From assembly GCA_013397075.1 (NCBI GenBank), contig VWZS01008203.1:372001-436000 (forward strand): 64,000 bases of DNA, in the 5' to 3' direction. Positions 27,731-37,875 of the stretch are shown in pieces. How positions within the stretch are numbered: position 1 is the first letter of the stretch; each line of letters begins with the position of its first letter. This DNA comes from Rhabdornis inornatus. Its lineage: Eukaryota > Chordata > Aves > Passeriformes > Rhabdornithidae. The position numbers and the translations under genes were made by a program. The notes under the pieces were generated by a model, which did not search any database, was not told the origin of the DNA, and saw only the letters and a program-made list of their open reading frames with translations.

Positions 27731-28790
27731 ACTCCCAGATTTATTAAAAGCAAACCCTTTCTAATATTTTTAGGGAAGGAAAATCCCAAAAGATGCCCAT
27801 AACTAACTACTTTCTTATTAAAACCACTTTAAAAATAAAGACCAGAAATGTGCTGACTAGTCAGTTTTATATGGCTATTAATATTTACAAAATACAGGCA
27901 TATTAAACAAGTGTTTCTCTCCCCTACTGAGGATGGTAAAGAGTATAAAGAGAAGGATGATAAAATTATGAAGAAATCTCTTAAGAGAGTTCAGGGTTGC
28001 TGCCTCAGTTAACAATTTTTTTATCGTAGCAGTAACTTCAGATTTTTAGAAGCTTTTGCTACCAAACTTAGCTCATATTTTCCCTTTGAAAATAATAATT
28101 GAAAAAACCCATCTTTTTTCATACAAACCTAGTCATACTCTTGTTATGTGAACAATTAATAGCTTCTGATTTAAGAGGAAAATGAACAAACTTTTGTAGA
28201 TTTGTAAGAGAATAGGAATGAGAGTGACTGTGCCATTGAAAAAATATGTTTTGTAATGAAAAAATACATGAGTTCAAAAAAAGAACAGCCTTGGCTTGGT
28301 CATACTGGCATTGTTGTAAAGAAAACTGGTGATGGGATCTTCAGCCTGTAGAGATATGAAAGGATTCAGTGGTAAAGATAAAAAACAACAACAGTTCAGC
28401 ATAATGTTAAAGGCAATCATGCAATTTATAAAGTGTTGTATTTTATCTTACAACACTAAAATTGTTAAAATGAAGTTTGGGTACTTTCTCTAGAAAATAC
28501 AGCTCTGTTCTTAATACTTCTTTATGCCAGACCTAATATGACTTTTGGCCTCCTGCACTTGTCTTCATTCAACAGGGACTCAATGGTAAAGAAAAAACAA
28601 AAAGATAATGACTATCAATTATGACAATTTTAATATCAGAAAAAGGCAAATAGAATTCAAAAACACAACTAAAAGAGGAGTACACCAGCAATTCTTTACT
28701 TTGCTTAAATTCTAAAATTAAAATAAAACAAAATTCAAACACAACTCTGTCTTGCTTGTTGCTTTACCCCTAGGCAAGACAGTCATCCCA
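27731..28790. other. Gene-free stretch
   Basis: AT-rich sequence up to the LTR boundary. I see no gene or repeat in it. Confidence 0.5.
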
Positions 28791-29354
28791 TGTGGTCAAC
28801 CCTGCTAGGCAGCTAAGCACAGTACAACCACTTGCTTGCTCGCCCTCCAGTGGGATGGCGGAGAGAACTGGAAGGGTAAAAGTGAGAAAACTCATGGCCT
28901 GAGATAAAGATGGTCTTATAGAGAAAGCAAAACCTGCACAAGAACAGAAGAAATTAATCTACTCTTTCCCAGGTAGGAGAATATTTTGCCATTTTAAGGA
29001 AAGTAGGGACCATCACATATAACAATTACTTGGGAAGAGAAATGCAGTTAGTCCAAAGTGGCCCCCTTCCTCTCTCTTTGTCCCAGCTGTTCTTGCCAAG
29101 CATGATGAGAGATGATGTGGGATGGTCGGGGTCAGCTGCCCCAGCTGTGTCCCCTCACGACTCCTTGTGCACCCCCAGACTACTCACTGGTGGGACAGTG
29201 TTAGAAATGAAAAGACTTTGACTGTGTAAACCCTGCTCTGCAACAGCTGAAAAATCCCAGTGTTAACAACACTCTTTCAGTCCCAAATCCAAAACACAAT
29301 GCCATACAAGCTAATAAGCAGAAAATTAACTCTATCCTAGCACAAACCAGTACA
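28791..29354 (-). mobile_element. Solo LTR, avian ERVL-like endogenous retrovirus
   Basis: On the minus strand this roughly 564-bp element begins TGTACTGG at 29354 and ends ...CCACA at 28791, giving the expected TG...CA termini. The order of segments matches an LTR family I know from bird genomes: 'gggatagagttaatttt'-like start, 'gggtgcacaag', 'ggacacagc...cagctgac', 'tgggaagtaattgttat'-like middle, 'catgagttttctcac' and 'ccatcccactgg' near the 3' end. The TATA region and polyadenylation region are decayed. No second LTR, primer-binding site or gag/pol sequence lies nearby, so it is a solo LTR left by recombination. The flanking 5-mers (tccca and tctta) are only partly alike, so a target-site duplication is not proven. 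The element is old and encodes nothing. Confidence 0.82.
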
Positions 29355-30249
29355 TCTTATTTCTGCAAGTGGTACATACCTAATCACTCTATTCCTGATA
29401 ATTGTGAATATTTACAGATGGGCAAGATATTAATTGACAAGATTATAATTGTAAGTTACCTTAATCATTTTGAAAAATGTTTCCGTAACTTTTATAAACT
29501 AAAAAATATGCAAGCCAATTCTCAAAAGAAACATCGTTATGAGAGTTAAAAGTGCATGAGATGTGAATTTAATTCCAATGCTTTTATTTTGGCTTGGCTT
29601 CTACATCCTTTCCGAAAATAAGTGGTCTAAATGACTTCATGTTTAAGTAAAGAAGCTGTTAGTGCTTAACCATACAAAATCATCTAAAAAGCCCATTCAA
29701 AGTCCTTGAGAGAAAACTCTTTTTAAGTAGCCTCTTACAACTCCATCTCATTTCTTTTGATTGTCTCTGTAAAATGAAATGGTGGAGGGATGTTGAACTT
29801 GCTGTACAGATTCAGGCTGGTGCCACGGGGAGGAAGGAGAGAGTTGTCCTTAGTTTCTGCTTTCTTTGAGTAACAAGACTGATCTGGGAGCAGTGATCTT
29901 GGGTTTAGAAATGGGTCAGAGAAGCTACCTGGATCAGCTCCAAAGGCTTTTAAAAATATCCCTTATCTCTAAATAAATGGAAGAGGGAGGACAGTCTCAT
30001 TCATTGTTTTCTGGATTCATAATGAGCTGTTGTCATTTTCTGTTTGGCCTCATTTCTTCCTGAGATTTTTCATTACATATTTTAGCTGACGAATAGCCAA
30101 TCTGCTACTTTATATGCAGTACATGGTAGGCAGATAGGCCTCATATCATAGGTAGTTTCATCAGTTATAAAAAGAGACAAAATGTTTGTTCTAATAAATA
30201 CAAACACTATATTACATATAAAAAATTTTCAGCTTTTAAATTTTTTGTT
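29355..30249. other. Gene-free stretch
   Basis: No gene or recognised repeat. The sequence is AT-rich with a slightly GC-richer patch around 29800-29950. Confidence 0.5.
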
Positions 30250-30768
30250 GAAACTCTACTGTTAAAAGTATCTTTCTTTTGAATAGTTATTTGGTCATGT
30301 TGTTTTATTGAGAATAATTGCATTGCTTCTTCTCAGCATTCTTGAGGGTAGAGGCCATTGACTATTCAATAGATACATAAAAGAAATTTCTTAACCATTG
30401 TCAGAAAATGAATTACTCTGTTAGTATACGGGGCCTTTATGCTTATATGGCTTTTTTCTTTTTGGCAGCCTAAATGGTCTTGCTTTATTATACATAAATG
30501 GTTTCATTACTGAACAGTACGTGTTATTATAACCTATCATTTCAAGAAGTTTGTCATCTCAATTATCTGAGGAACAAAAAACACGTGCTCTATTTGGAAG
30601 GAGATGTTATTTGTAAGTATTGCTAGTGCCAAGACAATTCACCATAAATATCTACACAGGACAGAACTTATAATAATACACAGAGTTCAGTGACTCCTTT
30701 CAAAATATTACTTTAATTAGCAAATATGTTAGTATTTAAAAAAAAAAAAAGTAAGATTTTTTTAAAAG
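30250..30768. repeat. 519-bp contig-end duplicate, copy 1
   Basis: Repeated without visible difference at 31328-31846, including a run of 13 A. It ends directly at an N (30769), while the second copy starts directly after an N (31327). This is an unmerged contig overlap and not a genomic duplication. Confidence 0.93.
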
Positions 30769-30769
30769 N

Positions 30770-31326
30770 AAAAACCATAAACATTAAAAATACTTTTTTG
30801 TTGTTGTTGTTTGTGTGGGGTTTTTTTAATAGCTCAAATTTGATAAGAGAGAGTTACAGCAAGACATTATAATATCTGTTTTATTGTCAGTGGTAATATT
30901 GCCACTGATTAAGCAGGTTTTTCTTAAGAAATATATGGATTTATTGAAAATTATTTTAAAAATAAGATAGCTTATTTATAAAATAAAATAAAATAAAATA
31001 AAATAAAATAAAATAAAATAAAATAAAATAAAATAAATATAAAATAAAATGTGTGCAAATTTATTGTTATATATTTTAATCAGGGATATAAATAACAGAG
31101 GATTATTTAATGTTTGGTAATGGACTAATGTTTGGAGAGAAGCCTAACAGTCCTATTCAAAAAAATGATGAATTAATGTTGAAGCTCCTCTCCCTTCATC
31201 TACTTGCCAAGTTTTACCATGTGGCACTTGTAAGCAGGGCTCATTTCTTCAAACCTGTTAACGGTGGTTTTCATCCGTATTTTCCCATGACTTATTCTTC
31301 TTGTCTAATTATGCTACACTTGCTAT
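30770..31326. other. Misplaced 557-bp contig
   Basis: This piece lies between two Ns. Its first 87 bases (30770-30856) equal 32102-32188, and its last 30 bases (31297-31326) equal 32190-32219. It therefore belongs between 32188 and 32220, after the piece that currently follows it. It contains an (AAAAT)n microsatellite. The small ORF at 31110-31343 reads across an N and is an artefact. Confidence 0.92.
30978..31050. repeat. (AAAAT)n microsatellite
   Basis: About 14 units of AAAAT, uninterrupted from 30978 to about 31034, then one variant (aaatat) and two more units to 31050. Such a tract probably contributed to the local assembly break. Confidence 0.97.
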
Positions 31327-31327
31327 N

Positions 31328-31846
31328 GAAACTCTACTGTTAAAAGTATCTTTCTTTTGAATAGTTATTTGGTCATGTTGTTTTATTGAGAATAATTGCA
31401 TTGCTTCTTCTCAGCATTCTTGAGGGTAGAGGCCATTGACTATTCAATAGATACATAAAAGAAATTTCTTAACCATTGTCAGAAAATGAATTACTCTGTT
31501 AGTATACGGGGCCTTTATGCTTATATGGCTTTTTTCTTTTTGGCAGCCTAAATGGTCTTGCTTTATTATACATAAATGGTTTCATTACTGAACAGTACGT
31601 GTTATTATAACCTATCATTTCAAGAAGTTTGTCATCTCAATTATCTGAGGAACAAAAAACACGTGCTCTATTTGGAAGGAGATGTTATTTGTAAGTATTG
31701 CTAGTGCCAAGACAATTCACCATAAATATCTACACAGGACAGAACTTATAATAATACACAGAGTTCAGTGACTCCTTTCAAAATATTACTTTAATTAGCA
31801 AATATGTTAGTATTTAAAAAAAAAAAAAGTAAGATTTTTTTAAAAG
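31328..31846. repeat. 519-bp contig-end duplicate, copy 2
   Basis: Matches 30250-30768 at every position I compared. It is followed by a 15-base T run (31847-31861), a likely reason why the left contig ended just before it. Confidence 0.93.
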
Positions 31847-32101
31847 TTTTTTTTTTTTTTTACAAAGAAGACTACAATCATCTTTTTATGTCTCTGTACA
31901 TTGATTTATAATCACAAGTCTAATCTTGTAAATTTTGAGTACTTTTTTTAAGAAAAAAATTTTATATGTTTGAGATGGGTCTCAGAAGGACAATCTGCTT
32001 TTCAAGAAGACATTCTTACTGTTCACTTAGTTATTAAGCAAGAGACTAATAGTTATGACATCTGCTGTGCATGACATACTTAAAATTTCTCACAAACTCG
32101 A

Positions 32102-32188
32102 AAAAACCATAAACATTAAAAATACTTTTTTGTTGTTGTTGTTTGTGTGGGGTTTTTTTAATAGCTCAAATTTGATAAGAGAGAGTTA
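32102..32188. repeat. 87-bp contig-end overlap
   Basis: Identical to 30770-30856, including the (GTT)n-like and GTGTGGGG segments. It ends directly at the N at 32189. Confidence 0.92.
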
Positions 32189-32189
32189 N

Positions 32190-32219
32190 CTTCTTGTCTA
32201 ATTATGCTACACTTGCTAT
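32190..32219. repeat. 30-bp contig-end overlap
   Basis: Identical to 31297-31326. It starts directly after the N at 32189. Confidence 0.9.
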
Positions 32220-33889
32220 ATGAAATAGCTCTGTGCTAAACATTAAAAGGTAATAATTTTCTCCTTCTTTTATTTAGTAATTCCAAGTAAGGTGTAAAAG
32301 TACTGCACAACTCCCAATGCTTTCTGTTCTTTCAAAACATTTGATTGCATTCCAACAAGAATATTTTTTCTTGTTTTAGAAGAAGCAGCACATGAAATTT
32401 ACTTAAGAGACTGAGACTATAAACATATTTATGCTAAGTGTTCCTTCAAAAGTTAGAATATTTACTACAGAAACTTATTTATATAAATATTACCTGTATA
32501 AGCAAGAAAAATTCAATTAACACTTATATAAAGAAGGATGAATGATATTTTGAAATGAATGAATTTGAATGAATTTGAAAAAAATTAAGAACTTTTTTTG
32601 TACAATTAAATTTGTGGTTACATATCTCATTGACAACACTGGCTGATTCCTATATAAGTCTAGATTAGCTAGCATATCTTAGACAATTACAAAAGAAAGT
32701 TTAATGGAACTATGGTTTTCTCTGTAAACTCTCATTTTCAGTTATAAAAATGTTTTCATAGATAAGTTTAGTGTCATGTAAAAATTCTGATGCCCAATAT
32801 TTTACAGTTGTAAGCAGCATGATCTCAGTTCAAGTTAACAATTAAAATATGCTTAGCCTTAAGGATATATATAATCTTTTAAAGTCATATAATTTCAGCT
32901 CTTATGGGACAGTTCACATGATGAAAACTCTGCATAAGGTTGTATATTTTCCTGAGCAGAATACAATTAAGAAAAGCAGCATAACATACTTCTGCAGATG
33001 GCATGTGAAACATACACTATTATGTTATACAGGTGAAATTCCCTTCAATTTATTTTACAAATTGGGAATGAAAAATTTCATTCTACACTTTTCATCCCAT
33101 GTCATGAATGAGAGGTCATGTTTTCTTCAGAAGTACCTCATTTTTTGTTGATCATTGAGAATTGCTCAAATATCATTCAGCTAGAGAATAACAGAACTCA
33201 ATGAATTTACTTAAATGTATCTTTTTGTTCCCTTATATCTCACTTATTCAAGCTCTTTTAGGTTAAAAAAGACATTTACTAAGAAAGCTGAAGGAAAAGT
33301 TATGAGAGATAAACACAGTTTTCCCTTTCTTCCATAAAACTGTTATTAAAGAAACGTTCACAATGATGTTACCTGGAATATTTGAAGTTAAGGCTGTATT
33401 TGTGTACCTTGTGACACAACTATAATAGACAGGTGCTTGAGTGGCTGCCTGAGAAGCAGAACTATGACTTGCATAGGAAGACAATTTTGTTTAGTGGTTC
33501 TAAGAGGAAAAGTCTGTGGATTTCAGCATTTTTCCCCTCTTGAGGGAGAATTGAATTATTCACTGAGTTCTCTAGGGGTTACTGAGCTGAGATTCCTGAA
33601 GTTAAGAGAGAAAACAAAGTACAGTGTTGGTGTTGCTTGTCTCTTGAATAGACTTGTTGATGCAAAATTTAGGTGTAAAAGTAAATTGCTTAAAAGCTTA
33701 TTGCTTCTCTGTTTCCACGTTTTGTACTACTGGTTAATGTTAAAAAAATAATACTAAAGTACCAGAACATTTCTGTTCAGTGGCTTCCACCCATAACATG
33801 TATTCCATTCTTCCTAGCTCTTTCAGTCATATATTTTTGCAAAATGTTTCATAAGACAAGGAGCAGAAAATATAAATTTCATGTTTCAG
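32220..33889. other. Gene-free stretch
   Basis: AT-rich DNA with a short GAATTTGAAT-like direct repetition at about 32545-32580. The ORFs at 32849-33151, 33263-33484 and 33437-33751 have no recognisable domain. Confidence 0.5.
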
Positions 33890-33962
33890 GCACTAGTTCC
33901 GAAGTGCTCCCTTTTACAGACAACACTCTTCAATAATTCTGTAAATAACCCAGACACAGGAC

Positions 33963-34145
33963 TTGAAGGTAGATTGGGTAAGTTTGCCAATAGAATTAAA
34001 CTGGGAGGAGCTGCTGACTCTCTCAAAGGCCCTGCAGAGAGACCTCAACAAATGGGTCAGCTGGGTAATCACCAACTCCATGAAGTTCAACAAGAGCAAG
34101 TGCAGGATTCTGCGCCTGGGATGGAACAACTCTGAATGTACATAA
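33963..34145 (+). pseudogene. CR1 ORF2 remnant, end of reverse transcriptase
   Basis: The 60-codon open frame carries the CR1 reverse-transcriptase segment around 'NSMKFNKSKCRILRLGW'. In non-LTR retrotransposons of this clade this stretch lies just C-terminal to the catalytic palm. The catalytic motif itself is upstream and missing through 5' truncation. The frame stops at 34145 and the next ORF2 part continues in a different frame at 34228 onward, so at least one frameshift separates them. It is a dead fragment, not a host gene. Confidence 0.85.
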
Positions 34146-34227
34146 AGACTGGGGAACAAGACACTGTAAAGCAGAGCTGTGGAAAGGAATCTGAGTCCTG
34201 GTCAGAACGAGCCAACAGTGTGAATGA

Positions 34228-34806
34228 ATGAATATTTGGCCAGCCATGTCCTGGGGGGCATTAGGCACAGCAACACCAGCTGGGCAAGGGAGGGGATTTT
34301 CCTGCCCTGCTCTGCACTGGGGCAGCCTCACCTTGAGTACTGAGGGCAGTCTTTGGGCACTGCAATACAAGAGGGATGTAAAGCTATTAGAGAGTGCCCA
34401 AAGGAGGGCTCTGAAGATGATGAGGGGTGTAGAGAAGTCGTGTGAGGAGCTGCTGAGGTCACTTGTTCTGTTTAGCCTGAAAAAGAAGAGACTGAGGGAA
34501 GACCTCACTGCAGTCTACAAGTTCCTCACAAGAAGAAACCCAAGGACAGGCACTAATCTCATTCTTCTCTGTATGAGCTGCAAGAGGACTCAAGGGAATG
34601 GGAGGAAACTGTGTCATGAGAGATTTAGGTTCGATAATAGGAAAAGGTTTTCTACCCATAGAGTAACTGGCACTAGAACAGGCTCCTCAGGGAAAGGGTC
34701 ATGGCACCAAGCCTGCCAAATATTCAAGAAACATTTGGACAATGCTCTAAGGCAAATGGATGGGATTCTTGGGGGGATCATGTGCAGAACCAGGAGTTTG
34801 ACTTAA
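34228..34806 (+). pseudogene. CR1 ORF2 remnant, C-terminal domain
   Basis: A 192-codon open frame whose middle follows the CR1 ORF2 C-terminal pattern: 'YKRDVKLLESAQRRALKMM', then 'LVLFSLKKKRLREDL', 'AVYKFLTRR', 'TQGNGRKLCHERFRFDNRKRF' and 'FKKHLDNAL'. In intact elements this region follows the reverse transcriptase and supports retrotransposition. Its first part and the last codons lie outside the conserved frame, and the frame differs from the segment at 33963-34145. The persistence of a long open frame is unusual for an old CR1 copy but is probably chance. Confidence 0.85.
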
Positions 34807-34861
34807 TAATCCTTATGGGTCTCTTTCAATTCAGGATATGCTATGACTCTATGATTCTATG

Positions 34862-36326
34862 CTTTACATTAAAATATTTTTGCTTTGGATCCTATTTGTA
34901 AAATACAGAAAGTTTTAAAAACATTAGAACTCTGGAAGAGAAAAGCTTGAAAGTATTGTTCAGAGTCAATGAAGGTGTGAGACTCAGGCAATCAAACATT
35001 CTAATTTCTGCTTACCCAGTCTGAATGCAGTGGATACATTTCACTTCCCTGTCATGCTCTGATCCACTGTTGCTAGGGAGAGAGGATATGGTGGTAAAAT
35101 GATTTTATGTACTAAAATTGATTTAAATTACAACAGTCATTCTCACAATAATCCTTTTAATTGATCTTAGGAATTATGAAATTAATTAAGAAATATCTTG
35201 CGGCATCCCCTCAATTTAAAAAATAAAATATTGGTTTAACTCATTGAATGATTACTACCTTCTGAAAAATAATCATCTTAGCTTTTTATTTCTATGAAGG
35301 AAAAAAGAATATAAAAAAGAAAATGAAAGTTGAATGTGTTTGATAAAGAAAGAGTCCTCCTTTGAATCCATTTCACCATCTCACTGCCTACCTTATCAGC
35401 TAAACCAGATGAGATTAGTGGTGTCTTGAGTCCCATTTAGACGAAGAAAGGCTTTGTTTTTTACTTGATAACACTCAATTTCCTGTCATTTTCTCTCTTT
35501 CTAAGCCTTTGTGTTCAACTTAAACTGCTGGGAAAGTACATTAACCTTTAGAGGGAAGTGGCAAAATAATCTATTATATGAAATATAAATATATTTCCTT
35601 CAAGCTATAGTATTAATTTTCTTTCTGTACTCATTATGTGTTTATGCAGTGTTTACAGTTGCACAGTTAGCCAGATTTAATTAGGTGACATAGGACATTG
35701 AAATATATTAAGAGAGCCCTGCCACAGGTGAAGATACGTATCAGGAATTGATGGTGATAGGAATTGCAAGGGTGGCATAAACTTATATCTGCATTGCCCA
35801 GCCCTTGGCTCTTTGAATCCTGGAGTTCTTGCTCTGTAGCATTTTAGAGTATTCTTGGTCTAATTGCTAGTCACACTGCTTGTCAATGAATACAAGGTGA
35901 GAAAGGATAGAAAATGCTCCTGCTCTCATTTCTTTACACCTTCTGTAGCACTAATACAACTACAAGGTAGACATCATTATTTTTCATTCAGAGCACCGGA
36001 AAAACTCTCATTCTGGAATTTATATATTCATAGCAAATAATATCAGTCAGGCTCCATCAGGTGTGCGACACAAAATCAGTTATGCTATACCCAGAATCCA
36101 GATAAATGCTCGTTTTGATCCAAACCATACATCTTACTCATCTGCAATTCTGGTATTAAAGACAATGCACTCTGCATTTATATCAAATGCTTCTCTTTAA
36201 TGAGTAGAAATGAACAAAGAAAGAATTATGTTAAAAACATAAATGTGGAGACAGCTGGGGTGGGGGATAAATTCAGTCTGTTCAGTATAGGCAAGATTCT
36301 GAATAAGGGTCATGAACACAACTTAA
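34862..36326. other. Gene-free stretch
   Basis: No recognised gene or repeat. A GC-richer patch at about 35720-35850 has no identifiable content. Confidence 0.5.
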
Positions 36327-36471
36327 GCAATGGGCCATTAGGGCAGTGTGGTTATCATGAAATAATCTCACCCCTGGAGAGATAACTATGGACCAGATGC
36401 AGCCATGTGCTTCTAAGCACCCAGGGGTGTAGTTATCATGATAATCACACCTGCTGATTTAGCTTCATTGC
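36327..36471. repeat. Long imperfect inverted repeat (hairpin, possible MITE or miRNA-like)
   Basis: The left arm 36346-36377 ('gtgtggttatcatgaaat...cacccctgg') pairs with the right arm 36420-36451 ('ccaggggtgtagttatca...atcacac') over about 32 bp with few mismatches and one small bulge, separated by a loop of about 42 bp. Weaker complementarity extends outward to 'gcaatg' (36327-36332) and 'cattgc' (36466-36471). The right arm also contains the perfect palindrome 'ttatcatgataa'. The structure could be a small non-autonomous DNA transposon, a cruciform-forming element or a hairpin RNA. I cannot assign it to a family. Confidence 0.7.
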
Positions 36472-37800
36472 CACCATAAAATTTCCTGTATTTCGTCTCA
36501 GTACAAACATAACACAGTGTTTAATTATATTATTTTGACCACAGAAAATTGCCAATTAATGCAAGAATAGTTAAGTAATTTAAGCTGCAATGTTACTACA
36601 AAACCATATAAAAATGTGGTGGAGACAGTAGTAAGCAATAGTTGTAGGGTAAGCTTCATGGAAATAGCTCTTTGTTTCAGAGCAGAGAGGGTACATTATC
36701 AGATGTTTAAGGTATTTGAAAGGCAAGATCCTATGTTCCAATGCACCAGGACAAAGCCACAGCTCTTGTCTTTTCTTCCCCACTTGCCAAATATTTGAAC
36801 TCTTAATGTTAAAATAGATACAAAATATTCAGTACCTATAGCAAAAAAGATTTCGGTAACTTTTTTCCCCCCAAAAACCAGGCTTCATCAAACCCCTTTG
36901 GTACCTATCTCCTGAGAAATCCCGGAGATTTGAATTCATAGTGTATGCATCAAAGACCCCACTTTCTTTTGTCTGGAGACAATGGTTGGGATGGCTGTTG
37001 GCAAAATATTCACAGTCCCCTCAGGGAGATGAGCTGTCAAGTAATAATAAGGCAGCAAGGAGCATCAGGGAACAGGGTCTGGGCTTCTGTGGAAATACCT
37101 CTGAATCTGACTTGTTTTGAAGGCTAGGGGCTCCATCTAAAAAGTATATGGTCCTCTCTCTTCACTGAAGCAGAGCTACCTGACACAAAAGAATACATTA
37201 GGAAAAAAGTAAACAGATGGAGTTTCATCTTCACAGCTTTAACCAAATGAAAAGAAAGGAGGAGCTTTGTTTTCTTTCCATAATTAAATCTGATTCTCTT
37301 AGAAGTAAATTTCTGTTGTCTGGAAGAGGCCTGCTTAAAAAAAAGCTGATGAAGCCCAGACAAAATTAAATTAAATGTTTTCAGTTTGCTGAGGTTTTAA
37401 GACACAGGATGATGCTCGAAATAAGCCTGAAATGTTGACAACCTCATCATAAACATGGTCTAGTAGATTTAGGTCTGTAGGTTTATCAGCTGAGTGTCCT
37501 GTAAGTTATCTAGGGTGCACATTTCAGTAGGCATATAACACAGACAGAAATTACGTGTAAATTTTATGATAAATATTGATGATAAACAACACTTGTTAAG
37601 AAGAAATTTTACTAGAGAGAAAAGCTAAATAAAACATTTGCTACATGCACACCATCTAATTTCAAGTTCTTTAAGTATTTTAAGCTTTTGTGGCTGGCTT
37701 TCTAAAGGTAAGATTATGGATTCTCAAATAATAATGTTATAGAAAGTACTGCCAATCACATCAGGACAGCATGATCAGAAACTGTTAGTCTAGATGGGTT

Positions 37801-37875
37801 TTTTGTGTTGTTTTGTTTGGTTTGGTTTGGTTTGGTTTTTTGTTTATTTGTTTTGTTTTGTTTTTTTGTTTGTCT
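37801..37875. repeat. (TTTGG)n / T,G-rich simple repeat
   Basis: Four consecutive TTTGG units near 37816-37836 inside a longer TTTTG-rich tract. On the minus strand it produces a K/N/Q/T/P-rich chance ORF (37785-37985). Confidence 0.95.

Larger units (their letters stand above)
33890..34861 (+). mobile_element. CR1 LINE, about 970-bp 3' part
   Basis: This is the longest CR1 copy in the window. It runs from the late reverse-transcriptase region ('aagtttgccaatagaatta', 'ctgggaggagctgctgactc') through the conserved ORF2 C-terminal region to a full 3' tail ('ccttatgggtctctttcaat', 'tcaggatatgctatgactc', 'tatgattctatg'). It is 5'-truncated, as most CR1 insertions are, and moderately diverged. Confidence 0.95.

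Noticed and set aside
31110..31343. 77-codon ORF
   Set aside because: It reads through an N that joins two contigs which are not truly adjacent.
34023..34508. 161-codon minus-strand ORF
   Set aside because: It is the antisense shadow of the CR1 ORF2 sequence at 33890-34861.
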